The notes under the pieces: model-generated
What the model was told of the DNA's origin: nothing
The model's database searches: none
Seen by the model: only the letters and a program-made list of their open reading frames with translations
Shown here: positions 1 to 7,451 of the stretch, one piece after another
Numbering within the stretch: position 1 is the stretch's first letter
Layout of the letters: each line of letters begins with the position of its first letter
Assembly (NCBI GenBank): GCA_017524545.1
Contig: JAFXVN010000039.1
Span: 20,267 to 84,266 of the forward strand
Reading direction: 5' to 3'
DNA from: Bacteroidaceae bacterium
Lineage (GTDB): Bacteria; Bacteroidota; Bacteroidia; Bacteroidales; Bacteroidaceae
DNA length: 64,000 nt
Made by a program: the position numbers and the translations under genes

Positions 1-187
1 ATACCCAATATATTTATGCGTCAGCGTCCTGAATTCTTTCTTCTTGTCCCGAGACTGCCTTGTCCTTCTGTATAAGAAAAGCGCAGACCCGTCCATACTC
101 TCTGCTAGGCTTGGAACTGCCTCTGATAATCTATGGCGAAGGTTGCGCTTAAAGCACAGCTTCAACGATTATCAGTTTGCTCTTCAT
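1..187 (-). other. possible partial leftward reading frame cut by window edge
   Basis: A short frame starts at ATG 187 (MKSKLIIVEAVL) and stops at 149-151. The +1 frame is then open without a stop to the window edge, giving about 50 codons, including the stretch SEAVPSLAESMDGSALFLYR. The junction reads CTT TAA G, similar in form to the release-factor-2 frameshift site CTT TGA C, although the protein does not resemble RF2. A Bacteroidetes -7 box lies upstream. I do not recognise the product. It could be the start of a gene or mobile element lying to the left, a frameshifted relic, or chance, since 50 open codons are weak evidence. Confidence 0.22.
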
Positions 188-255
188 TCTCTTTCGAGGT
201 TCCAATTCAGCAGAGAGATTGAGCAAAAAGTACGTGTCTCTTTCGAAACGCGGTG

Positions 256-263
256 CAAAGATA
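256..263 (-). promoter_or_regulatory. candidate promoter -7 box (TATCTTTG)
   Basis: On the minus strand the sequence reads TATCTTTGCACC, matching the Bacteroidetes -7 consensus TAnnTTTG. It lies about 70 bp upstream of the ATG at 187 and would drive whatever lies to the left. Confidence 0.45.
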
Positions 264-346
264 CGACTATATTTTGATACTGCAATAAAATCGTCGGGAA
301 AATAATGACTACAACGGAAAAAAGTGCAAATAGGCACCCCCTAAAA

Positions 347-406
347 CTTAGTATACTATCTGGGGTAAACTTAGTATACTATCTTGGGGTAACTTAGTAT
401 ACTAAG
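347..406. repeat. three-copy 23-bp tandem repeat with TAGTATACTA palindrome
   Basis: CTTAGTATACTA occurs at 347, 370 and 393, exactly 23 bp apart, with TGGGGTAA between copies. The third copy extends to the 14-bp palindrome CTTAGTATACTAAG. This could be a protein-binding array or a mobile-element relic. The rest of 264-515 holds no gene that I can see. Confidence 0.8.
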
Positions 407-515
407 ATTTCTACAATAACCACAACAGGTTTTACCTCGTACAAACTGCTACCTTTTTCCTCGGTCAAGGCATCTGGCAGGGACAAAATAAGAAGGGGCA
501 CTATTCCCTGGTAAG

Positions 516-553
516 AAAGGGCGCCATTTCGTAGCATAAAATGGCGCCCTTTT
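516..553. terminator. bidirectional hairpin terminator
   Basis: AAAGGGCGCCATTT (516-529) pairs with AAATGGCGCCCTTT (538-551) around an 8-nt loop, followed by a T run on the plus strand. It lies just beyond the stop of the leftward GH43 gene and probably ends transcription from both sides. Confidence 0.8.
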
Positions 554-569
554 TTAAAGCGAGAAATAT

Positions 570-2627
570 TTAGTTGATGAGGAAGACTTTTTCCTTCCCT
601 TGGTAGGTGGCACGGACGGTGGCACGACCGTCGGTGATGGGGCTGACCTGGAACTTCACTTCGGGATTGTCCGAGGTGGCCTTCAGGGCAGAATTAGACT
701 TCAAGATGCCATAGACTTGATAGTGGTTGCACTCGGTGTAGCCGTTGGTGTTGCTGCTGTAGATGGGCGTTGCAGGGATATTGAGGGGCTTGCCGTCGGC
801 TGTGATGGTGACCGTCGGAACCTTGGGAACTTTCATACCTCCACCCTTCGAGAAGCCGATTCCGTGAAGGTCGAAGAGACCCTGCGGACGCTGGGGGCCT
901 TGACGACGGCCAAACTGCCTGCCTTGTGGCTGAGGCTCCTCTACTTCAGGCCCCTCAGCGATGAGGTAAACGGCATGTTTCCCTGTCAGACCTTCTACGC
1001 CATCCGCCTTGAGAGTACAAGTCATAGGCTCCTTCGCTGCCTCGGCAGGAACGGCAATGACACCTAACTCTTTGCCCTTCCAAGGATTGTCTAGACGCAC
1101 ACGAATGCTGAAAGCGCCACGACCGCTCGGCGTCAGGAGCAGATTGAGAGTTGCGTTGTCGCCCTGTTTGGTTCCCTCGAAAGCAGGCAGTCCCTTGGTG
1201 CTTTGGGCAAGTCCCTCAAAGCCAAAGTACTTGTAACCGATGATACCGCCGTTCTTGATGCCAGCCAAGTCCATGTGGTCCGACCAGACATCGTGGTTGT
1301 CCTGCAACCACTCGTTGCTGCCTGGGCCAGCCATGAAACAAGCAATGCCGGCACTATAATACTGATAAGGAGGCAAGCCATAGATTTGGAAGCCCTCGCT
1401 GGTGACCTCGGCACCCGTATATTCGTTCCCGTCGCTGGCCTTCGCCGTCCATTCATTGTTTGCTGCAAAGGGGTCGTAGCCGGTGATGCGCACCTGACCG
1501 CCCTTGGCAACAGGCTTCTTGTCCCATTCAATCTTCACGGGAGCCACCATTGCCTGACGGGCATTGGCGAAGCCGCGCGGCGGACGATGATAGAAGACGT
1601 ACCACTGGCCGTTAATCTCCTGCAACGAGCCGTGCGTGTTGTGGGCAGCGTTGGTGGTCATCAGATGGGAGCCGTCTTCATTGAGCACTACGCCCCGACT
1701 ATCCACCAGCACACCGCCTGAACGCCAAGGACCGAGAGGCGAGTCTCCGTAAGCATAGCGGAGGGCGCTGTTGGTGTTGCCCAAGCCGTATTCCTTGCCG
1801 CTATAACCGGAGAAGACCATCACGTATTTGTTACCCACCTGACGGATGCTGCTGGCCTCGAAGAAGTTGAAGTCCAAAGGATTCTGTCCCTGATATAGCG
1901 CCTTGTACTCGCTGCCTTCCTTGTCGAGAAGCCTGCCGTCATGGCTGCTGGCTGGGATGAAAGGGTCTATCAGCTCCGTGCCAGGACGCTTGCTGTACAT
2001 CGTGTTCTGGTCAAGCTCGCAGGCCGTAGAGTGCTGGAAGCCGTAGAAAACGTATGCACGGAAGCCCTTGTCAAAGTCGGGGTCTTTCTTGTCCGTGATG
2101 TTCTCCACAAAGACGCTGGGGTCAAAGTCAATCAGCGAGCCATCCACGCAGGCACGACCGTCGGGCGTGAGGTTGACGGGAGTGAAGGGTCCATTGGGAC
2201 GGTCACCCTTGCAAACCATCGGCACGCGGCGCCATCCGCGACTGTGGGGATAGAGCCAGTAGGTCTTCTTGCCCGTCGCTTTGTCCTTGACCTCCACAAG
2301 GTCGGGGGCAAACATCGTGTCCCAACGTCCATCCACGAAGTGTGAAAAGATGGGACCTTCGTCGCGCCACTGTGTGAGGTCTTCCACGGGAGCCGACCAC
2401 ATGCGGACATCGTTGCCGCAATATTCAGAGTAATGGGTGTCGTGCGAACCGATGATATAGGCACGCAGCTTCCCTGGATTATCAGGGTCTTCGAAGACAC
2501 GTGGCTCGCCATCAGGCAAGTGTTCCCACAAGGGGAGATAAGGATTCTGGGCCCAAATCATTGAGCATTGGACATTGAACATTGAACACCCGCCAAAGAG
2601 CAGGAAAAGTAAGAAAATCTTTTTCAT
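570..2627 (-). CDS. glycoside hydrolase family 43 protein (arabinofuranosidase/xylosidase type)
   Basis: A 685-aa secreted enzyme. The five-blade GH43 propeller is N-terminal: the Asp of DGEPRVF near residue 39 (general base), the Asp of IDFDPSVF (pKa modulator) and the Glu of FFEASS (general acid) are all visible. The C-terminal third looks like a beta-sandwich carbohydrate-binding region and ends in a small Ig-like segment. GH43 enzymes cleave alpha-arabinofuranosyl or beta-xylosyl groups from hemicellulose and pectin side chains; the exact substrate is not readable. The signal peptide is odd: after MKKIFLLFLLFGGC comes SMFNVQCSMI, encoded by an intergenic-type repeat (2562-2592). A weak lipobox (FGGC) may make it a lipoprotein. 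It is monocistronic, with its own promoter box at 2716-2723 and terminator at 516-553. Confidence 0.9.
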   Translation of the reverse strand: MKKIFLLFLLFGGCSMFNVQCSMIWAQNPYLPLWEHLPDGEPRVFEDPDNPGKLRAYIIGSHDTHYSEYCGNDVRMWSAPVEDLTQWRDEGPIFSHFVDGRWDTMFAPDLVEVKDKATGKKTYWLYPHSRGWRRVPMVCKGDRPNGPFTPVNLTPDGRACVDGSLIDFDPSVFVENITDKKDPDFDKGFRAYVFYGFQHSTACELDQNTMYSKRPGTELIDPFIPASSHDGRLLDKEGSEYKALYQGQNPLDFNFFEASSIRQVGNKYVMVFSGYSGKEYGLGNTNSALRYAYGDSPLGPWRSGGVLVDSRGVVLNEDGSHLMTTNAAHNTHGSLQEINGQWYVFYHRPPRGFANARQAMVAPVKIEWDKKPVAKGGQVRITGYDPFAANNEWTAKASDGNEYTGAEVTSEGFQIYGLPPYQYYSAGIACFMAGPGSNEWLQDNHDVWSDHMDLAGIKNGGIIGYKYFGFEGLAQSTKGLPAFEGTKQGDNATLNLLLTPSGRGAFSIRVRLDNPWKGKELGVIAVPAEAAKEPMTCTLKADGVEGLTGKHAVYLIAEGPEVEEPQPQGRQFGRRQGPQRPQGLFDLHGIGFSKGGGMKVPKVPTVTITADGKPLNIPATPIYSSNTNGYTECNHYQVYGILKSNSALKATSDNPEVKFQVSPITDGRATVRATYQGKEKVFLIN
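2562..2592. repeat. ATTGAACATTGAACATTG-type tandem repeat inside a signal peptide
   Basis: Tandem copies of a 9-bp unit (minus strand CAATGTTCAATGTCCAATG) run through codons 13-22 of the GH43 gene, adding the residues MFNVQCSM. The unit type is typical of spacer DNA in this window, not of signal peptides. Confidence 0.75.
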
Positions 2628-2715
2628 ATATACATGGGGCTGAAGATTGAGACATTACTGCCCGATTGCTGGGTTGGATTTATGTTAGATAGAGATGTTT
2701 TCAGGTTTTTCCTCA

Positions 2716-2723
2716 CAAAGGTA
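2716..2723 (-). promoter_or_regulatory. GH43 promoter -7 box (TACCTTTG)
   Basis: TACCTTTG on the minus strand matches TAnnTTTG and lies 88 bp upstream of the GH43 ATG. Confidence 0.6.
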
Positions 2724-2787
2724 CATAATTTTTGCCACATAAAAGCAAACAGAGCCTGTTTTTGATTGCTGCTTCACAACTTTTTCG

Positions 2788-2795
2788 TACCTTTG
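2788..2795 (+). promoter_or_regulatory. orphan rightward promoter -7 box (TACCTTTG)
   Basis: CGTACCTTTGC is a strong Bacteroidetes -7 box on the plus strand, but the only gene downstream (the nitrilase) is antisense to it. A 9-codon frame (ATG 2806, MNWHTLICG) follows at once. It may produce an antisense or small RNA, or be left over from a lost gene. Confidence 0.45.
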
Positions 2796-2860
2796 CTGTG
2801 TCAAAATGAATTGGCACACCCTCATTTGTGGTTAAGACAACAATCTGTAATCCGTTGTCA

Positions 2861-3691
2861 TTATAATAATGAGTCCTGTTCCTTGAGGACGGGGAACTTG
2901 TCGCGGAAGGCTTTGAGGCGTTTTAGGTCGAGGGTCTGCGTCAAAGCAAAAGCTTCGTTGTCGGGGCATGAGGTGGCGAAGCCGAAGGGATCGACAATGG
3001 CCGTGCCGCCGCTGTACTCGCAATACGGGTCTTTGCCAATGCGGTTCACGCCCAGCACATAGCATTGGTTTTCTATTGCTCTTGCTTGGAGCAATACGTT
3101 CCAAGCATGGGTGCGCACTGCAGGCCATGATGCCACACAGATGAGCACATCGTAGTTGTCCTTGTTGCGCAGCCAAAGGGGGAAGCGTAGGTCGTAGCAT
3201 ATACTAAGATGAAAGCGCACGCCACGCCACTCGACGGTCACATACTCGCCCCCCGGCGTGTAGTGCTCCGTCTCACCGCCGTAAGAAAAGAGGTGGTGCT
3301 TATCATAAAAAGACACAGCCCCCTCCCCGCTCCTCCTTTGGGGGAGTGCTTGTGAACCAGATGAGGTACTGGGTTTTACAAAATATAGCCTATTCCTGTA
3401 TTGGCACTCCCCCAAAGGGGGAGCGGGGAGGGGGCAGGCTACTGCCATGCTACCCGCTACTGCCGCATCCAGTTCGTTTGCCATCCGCTGCAACCATTGC
3501 AAAGAAGAACTCCCCTCCTCCTCGGGGGAGGGGGCTACCCTTTGCGGCTCTGTCGTTACTCCTGTGTTCCACATCTCGGGCAGCACATAGAGGTCGCTCT
3601 TCTCTGCCGAGCGCATCAGCCTTTCGGCCGTCTCTTGGTTCGCCTTGGGGTTCTCCCAAACGATGTCCATCTGTATCAATGTCACTTTCAT
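2861..3691 (-). CDS. nitrilase/carbon-nitrogen hydrolase family protein (omega-amidase-like)
   Basis: A 276-aa cytosolic amidase of the nitrilase superfamily. The Glu-Lys-Cys triad is visible as E39 (LPEMW), K131 (FYDKHH) and C165 (SICYDLRFP). Close family members remove the amide from alpha-keto acid amides such as 2-oxoglutaramate; that specificity is inferred. The start at ATG 3691 (MKVTLIQMD) matches the family, and an upstream extension in frame would run through the promoter. The protein carries three extra proline/glycine-rich stretches, at about residues 52-61, 85-97 and 115-126, all encoded by GC-rich palindromic repeats. Two of these flank the conserved strand RNRLYFVKP. Family members lack these insertions in my recollection, so they should be surface loops if the enzyme is active. 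Confidence 0.88.
   Translation of the reverse strand: MKVTLIQMDIVWENPKANQETAERLMRSAEKSDLYVLPEMWNTGVTTEPQRVAPSPEEEGSSSLQWLQRMANELDAAVAGSMAVACPLPAPPLGECQYRNRLYFVKPSTSSGSQALPQRRSGEGAVSFYDKHHLFSYGGETEHYTPGGEYVTVEWRGVRFHLSICYDLRFPLWLRNKDNYDVLICVASWPAVRTHAWNVLLQARAIENQCYVLGVNRIGKDPYCEYSGGTAIVDPFGFATSCPDNEAFALTQTLDLKRLKAFRDKFPVLKEQDSLL
3317..3440. repeat. inverted pair of GC-rich palindromic elements inside the nitrilase gene
   Basis: An element at 3317-3349 (AGCCCCCTCCCCGCTCC...) is repeated in inverted, nearly perfect form at 3403-3440 (...GAGCGGGGAGGGGGCAGGCT). Each also holds its own smaller palindrome of the CTCCCCCAAAGGGGGAG type. They remain in frame with the gene. Confidence 0.85.
3511..3537. 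repeat. third palindromic element inside the nitrilase gene
   Basis: TCCCCTCCTCCTCGGGGGAG followed by GGGGCTA, a member of the same family as 3317-3440. It encodes the acidic/proline stretch APSPEEEG. Confidence 0.75.
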
Positions 3692-3695
3692 GGTG

Positions 3696-3703
3696 CAAAA
3701 GTA
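3696..3703 (-). promoter_or_regulatory. nitrilase promoter -7 box (TACTTTTG), leaderless arrangement
   Basis: The minus strand reads GTACTTTTGCACC directly followed by the ATG at 3691. Only 4 bp separate the -7 box from the start codon, so the transcript would begin at or near the start codon. Confidence 0.5.
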
Positions 3704-3853
3704 CAAAGAATAATTATAAGACATCGCCCAAATCTTGGAAAAATGTGCGATTCTGTATGTTTTTACCTTGGAAAAGTGTAATAATATAGACAAAAGCACC
3801 CTGGAAAAGTGTAATTTCTCGTTCGTTTGCTATTGTATATAAGCTAAATTTTA

Positions 3854-3861
3854 TAACTTTG
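3854..3861 (+). promoter_or_regulatory. ATPase promoter -7 box (TAACTTTG)
   Basis: TATAACTTTGCAC lies 21 bp upstream of ATG 3883. It decides the start: a longer frame beginning at TTG 3859 would start inside the promoter. Confidence 0.6.
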
Positions 3862-3882
3862 CACACACAAAGTCAAGCCAAT

Positions 3883-5250
3883 ATGATTACACGCAAAGCT
3901 GATGACCTTATACGCAACTTTATACTCCACGACAGACGCGCCTTGTTGGTAACAGGTGCGAGACAGGTTGGCAAGACCTTTGCCGTCCGAAAGGCTGGTA
4001 AGGATTGTTTTGAGAATGTCGTTGAGATAAATTTCGTGGAGCAGCCCGATGCTATAGAGCTGTTCAGTGAACAGAAAGGCGCAAAAGATTTGCTACTGCG
4101 CCTGTCTGCTTTTTCCAAAAAGCCGTTGGTTCCTGGGAAAACGTTGATTTTCTTCGACGAAGTACAGGAGTGCAAGGAAATCGTAACAGCCATCAAGTTC
4201 CTCGTTGATGAGGGTAGCTATCAATATGTGATGAGCGGTTCTCTGTTGGGCGTTGAACTGGACGACTTACATAGCGTTCCTGTTGGATATATGGACGAAA
4301 TAGAAATGTATCCTCTTGACCTTTTGGAGTTCTTCGAGGCTATTGGTATTGGTACAGATGTAATCGACCACTTGCGGAAGTGCTTTGACGACAAGACTCC
4401 AGTAGATGATTTCATCCACAAACGTATGCTCGAAGCTGTCCGCCTGTACCTCATTGTTGGCGGTATGCCTGCCGCTGTGCAGAAGTACCTTGACACAAAC
4501 AACCTTCGCATAGTGTACGAAGAACAGCGGGGAATAATCCGCACTTACAAACGGGACATTACAAAATATGATGCCAACCATAAGTTGCAGATAGAGGAGA
4601 TTTATGACCTCATCCCGTCGGAACTGAATGCAAAAAACAAACGTTTCATTCTTAAAGAGCTTAACGAAAAGGCTCGCTTTAGCAAATATGAAGACAGCTT
4701 CCTTTGGCTGAGGGATGCCGGCGTGGCCATTCCTACGTATAATGTGGCAGAACCGCAACTACCGTTACTGCTGAACAAACAACGCAACCTGTTCAAGCTG
4801 TTTCTGAATGATGTCGGATTGCTTGCTGCCACGTATGGTGGAAGTATCCAAACGCGCTTGCTCAGTAAGGATTCCAATATCAACTTTGGGGCTGTTTTTG
4901 AGAATCTTGTGGCGCAAGAGCTCTATGCACATGGTTTCGCCAAAGAAATGCATTCCTTATACTACTTCAACAGTAAGAAGCAGGGGGAGCTTGACTTCGT
5001 GGTGGAGTATGACAACTATGTGCTGCCTATAGAAGTAAAATCCGGCAAAGACTATGAACGGCACAATGCTCTCAATAATGTCATGGGGAACAAGGATTAT
5101 GATGTCCCATCGGCATTTGTGTTCTGTCAGGAGAATGTGCTTAGAAAGGGTAAAAACACCTATTATCCTATTTATATGATAACCTTCTTTGAGCAGATAC
5201 AGACCAAAGAGGAGGTCTTTAAGTTTGACTTAACAGGACTTGATGGCTGA
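3883..5250 (+). CDS. AAA ATPase with DUF4143-type C-terminal domain
   Basis: 455 aa. The N-terminal P-loop ATPase has Walker A GARQVGKT (about residues 25-32) and Walker B LIFFDEVQE. The C-terminal part is the DUF4143 domain, whose GELDFVV...PIEVKSG pattern has the spacing of a PD-(D/E)XK nuclease-like core. These ATPases are widespread, often patchily distributed, and of unknown function; links to mobile elements are common. The gene is visibly more AT-rich than its neighbours and has its own promoter, which suggests horizontal acquisition. It stands alone between two convergent or unrelated genes. Confidence 0.88.
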   Translation: MITRKADDLIRNFILHDRRALLVTGARQVGKTFAVRKAGKDCFENVVEINFVEQPDAIELFSEQKGAKDLLLRLSAFSKKPLVPGKTLIFFDEVQECKEIVTAIKFLVDEGSYQYVMSGSLLGVELDDLHSVPVGYMDEIEMYPLDLLEFFEAIGIGTDVIDHLRKCFDDKTPVDDFIHKRMLEAVRLYLIVGGMPAAVQKYLDTNNLRIVYEEQRGIIRTYKRDITKYDANHKLQIEEIYDLIPSELNAKNKRFILKELNEKARFSKYEDSFLWLRDAGVAIPTYNVAEPQLPLLLNKQRNLFKLFLNDVGLLAATYGGSIQTRLLSKDSNINFGAVFENLVAQELYAHGFAKEMHSLYYFNSKKQGELDFVVEYDNYVLPIEVKSGKDYERHNALNNVMGNKDYDVPSAFVFCQENVLRKGKNTYYPIYMITFFEQIQTKEEVFKFDLTGLDG

Positions 5251-5261
5251 AAAAGCACACT

Positions 5262-5304
5262 TTTCAATTCATAATTCACAAGTCACGAGTCATAATCCAC
5301 AATT
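5262..5304. repeat. CAATTCATAATTCACAAGTC-type spacer repeat
   Basis: Degenerate tandem copies of a unit like (A/G)TTCATAATTCAC run between the ATPase stop and the OPT promoter. The same unit recurs at 41486-41520 and 63747-63782. Confidence 0.65.
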
Positions 5305-5310
5305 ATTTTG

Positions 5311-5318
5311 TACTTTTG
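5311..5318 (+). promoter_or_regulatory. OPT transporter promoter -7 box (TACTTTTG)
   Basis: GTACTTTTGCAG matches TAnnTTTG and leaves a leader of roughly 45 nt before ATG 5371. Confidence 0.6.
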
Positions 5319-5370
5319 CAGGGAAATGGTTAGAAGCCTATTATTTGTCGTAAATTATAAAATGTGAACT

Positions 5371-7386
5371 ATGGAATACAAGAAATCATTGCCCGAGAAT
5401 GCTTTCCGCGAGCTGCATGAGGGCGAAGCGTACGAACCTATGATGCCGGCCAGCGGCACACCGAGAGAAGTCAACCTGTGGTCGGTCTGCTGGGGCATCC
5501 TGATGGCTGTCATTTTCAGCGCAGCCGCTGCCTATCTGGGACTGAAAGTCGGCCAGGTCTTCGAGGCCGCCATTCCCATCACCATCATTGCCGTGGGCGT
5601 GAGCAGTGCCACAAGACGCAAGAACGCATTGGGCGAGAATGTCATCATCCAGAGCATTGGCGCTTGCAGCGGTGTGATTGTGGCCGGAGCCATCTTCACT
5701 CTGCCCGCACTCTACATCCTGCAAGCCAAGTACCCCGAGATGACGGTGAACTTCCTCGAGGTCTTCCTTGCAAGTCTGCTGGGCGGCATCCTTGGCATAC
5801 TGTTCCTCATCCCCTTCCGCAAGTACTTCGTGAAGGAGATGCACGGCAAGTATCCCTTCCCCGAAGCCACAGCCGGCACACAAGTACTGGTGAGCGGCGA
5901 GAAGGGCGGCGCACAGGCCAAGCCCCTGATGATTGCCGGTCTGCTGGGCGGTCTCTATGACTTCGCCGTTGCCACCTTCGGCCTTTGGCACGAGAACTTC
6001 ACGAGCCGCGCCCTGCTTTGGGGCGACACGGTGGCCGAGAAAGCCAAGCTCGTCTTGAAGTGCAACACGGGAGCTGCCGTCCTGGGCATGGGCTACATCG
6101 TCGGCTTGAAGTATGCCTTCATCATCTGCTGCGGCTCGGCCCTCGTCTGGTGGGTTATCGTGCCTGGCATCGCCTTGCTCTTCCCCGGGCTTGAAGTTTA
6201 TGAAGGCATTTCGGCAGCAGAGGCCAGTCCGGAGGTCCTCTTCCGCTATGCCAAGAGCATCGGCATCGGCGGCATCGCAATGGCTGGCATCATCGGCATT
6301 GTGAAGAGCAGGAAGATTATTGCCCAAGCCGTAAAGCTGGCAGCCTCCCCCAACCCCTCCAAAGGAGGGGGGAACCATCCTGCCGCCTCACCGCTCACCC
6401 CTCCTTTGGAGGGGATGGGGGAGGCTTCGGGGGAGGCTGTTCGCACCCAGCTCGACCTGCCTATGAAGTTTATCACCTTCGGCATCATCGCAGCTCTCAT
6501 TGCAACCTTCCTCTTCTTCTATTTGGACGTGATGGGCGGCAACCTTCTGTTTGCCGGTGTTGCCATCCTTGTTGTCACCGTCATCACCTTCCTCTTCACC
6601 ACCGTTGCAGCCAATGCCATCGCCATCGTCGGCACGAATCCCGTCAGCGGCATGACCTTGATGACGCTCATCCTCGCCTCCGTCATCATGGTTGCTGTTG
6701 GTTTGAGCGGCACCAGCGGCATGGTGGCAGCCCTCATCATGGGCGGCGTGGTCTGCACAGCTCTGAGCATGGCAGGCGGTTTCGTCACCGACCTGAAGAT
6801 AGGCTATTGGCTTGGCTCCACACCTCGCAAGCAGGAGACGTGGAAGTTCCTCGGCACGCTGGTCAGCGCCGCTACCGTGGCCGGTGTCATTATGATTCTG
6901 AACAAGACCTACGGCTTCACCGACGGCACACTCTCTGCACCGCAGGCGAACGCTATGGCAGCCGTCATCGAACCGCTGATGAGCGGCAACGGAGCACCCT
7001 GGCTGCTCTACGGCATCGGTGCTGTGATTGCCCTCGTGTTGAATGCCTTCGGAGTCTCGGCTCTCGCCTTTGCCCTCGGCATGTTCATCCCTCTGGAGCT
7101 TAACCTGCCCCTGCTCGTCGGCGGAGCCATCAACTGGTTTGTGACGACACGCAGCAAAGACCAGGCCGTGAACACAGCCCGTGGCGAGCGCGGCACACTG
7201 CTTGCCAGCGGCTTCATCGCAGGAGGTGCCCTGATGGGTGTGCTCAGTGCCGCCCTGAAGTGGCAGAACATCAGCTTCGACTACGAAGCCTGGTGGCAGA
7301 CCTCCTCAAGCGAGCTCCTCAGCCTCGGCATGTACTGCATACTTATAATATATATGGTACGCGCGTCCATGCGCGCAAAGGCATAA
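5371..7386 (+). CDS. OPT family oligopeptide transporter
   Basis: 671-aa polytopic inner-membrane protein of the oligopeptide transporter (OPT) family, proton-coupled importers of peptides or metal chelates; the substrate is not readable. Evidence: the N-terminal pattern TPREVNLWSVCWGILMAVIF, many hydrophobic Ala/Gly-rich helices, and GTNPVSGMTLMTLIL near the middle. Residues about 325-356 (ASPNPSKGGG...PLTPPLEGMGEASGEA) form a hydrophilic, proline/glycine-rich stretch between two membrane helices, encoded by a pair of palindromic repeat elements at 6342-6438. This looks like an in-frame insertion into a cytoplasmic or periplasmic loop. A shared terminator follows at 7396. Confidence 0.92.
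   Translation: MEYKKSLPENAFRELHEGEAYEPMMPASGTPREVNLWSVCWGILMAVIFSAAAAYLGLKVGQVFEAAIPITIIAVGVSSATRRKNALGENVIIQSIGACSGVIVAGAIFTLPALYILQAKYPEMTVNFLEVFLASLLGGILGILFLIPFRKYFVKEMHGKYPFPEATAGTQVLVSGEKGGAQAKPLMIAGLLGGLYDFAVATFGLWHENFTSRALLWGDTVAEKAKLVLKCNTGAAVLGMGYIVGLKYAFIICCGSALVWWVIVPGIALLFPGLEVYEGISAAEASPEVLFRYAKSIGIGGIAMAGIIGIVKSRKIIAQAVKLAASPNPSKGGGNHPAASPLTPPLEGMGEASGEAVRTQLDLPMKFITFGIIAALIATFLFFYLDVMGGNLLFAGVAILVVTVITFLFTTVAANAIAIVGTNPVSGMTLMTLILASVIMVAVGLSGTSGMVAALIMGGVVCTALSMAGGFVTDLKIGYWLGSTPRKQETWKFLGTLVSAATVAGVIMILNKTYGFTDGTLSAPQANAMAAVIEPLMSGNGAPWLLYGIGAVIALVLNAFGVSALAFALGMFIPLELNLPLLVGGAINWFVTTRSKDQAVNTARGERGTLLASGFIAGGALMGVLSAALKWQNISFDYEAWWQTSSSELLSLGMYCILIIYMVRASMRAKA
6342..6438. 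repeat. 97-bp paired palindromic insertion in the OPT gene
   Basis: Bounded by AGCCTCCCC (6342-6350) and its inverse GGGGAGGCT (6430-6438). Inside are two copies, in opposite orientation, of an element with core CCCCTCCAAAGGAGGGG. The first copy encodes ASPNPSKGGG; a copy in the GH78 gene at 33630 encodes ASPDPSKGG in the same frame. Confidence 0.9.
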
Positions 7387-7395
7387 GAAAAAAAG

Positions 7396-7435
7396 AAGGC
7401 GGTCATCGGTTATGTTCCGGTGACCGCCTTGCATT
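7396..7435. terminator. bidirectional terminator between convergent genes
   Basis: AAGGCGGTCATCGG (7396-7409) pairs with CCGGTGACCGCCTT (7417-7430), followed by a T-rich run on the plus strand and preceded by an A run. It separates the OPT gene from the leftward GH51 gene. Confidence 0.85.
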
Positions 7436-7451
7436 TTTATGACTTTCTTGT

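Noticed and set aside
44-277. 77-codon plus-strand frame at the left edge
   Set aside because: No domain, and it crosses the leftward promoter box; judged chance.
3859-3882. Earlier TTG start of the DUF4143 ATPase
   Set aside because: It lies within the -7 box TAACTTTG; ATG 3883 is better placed.
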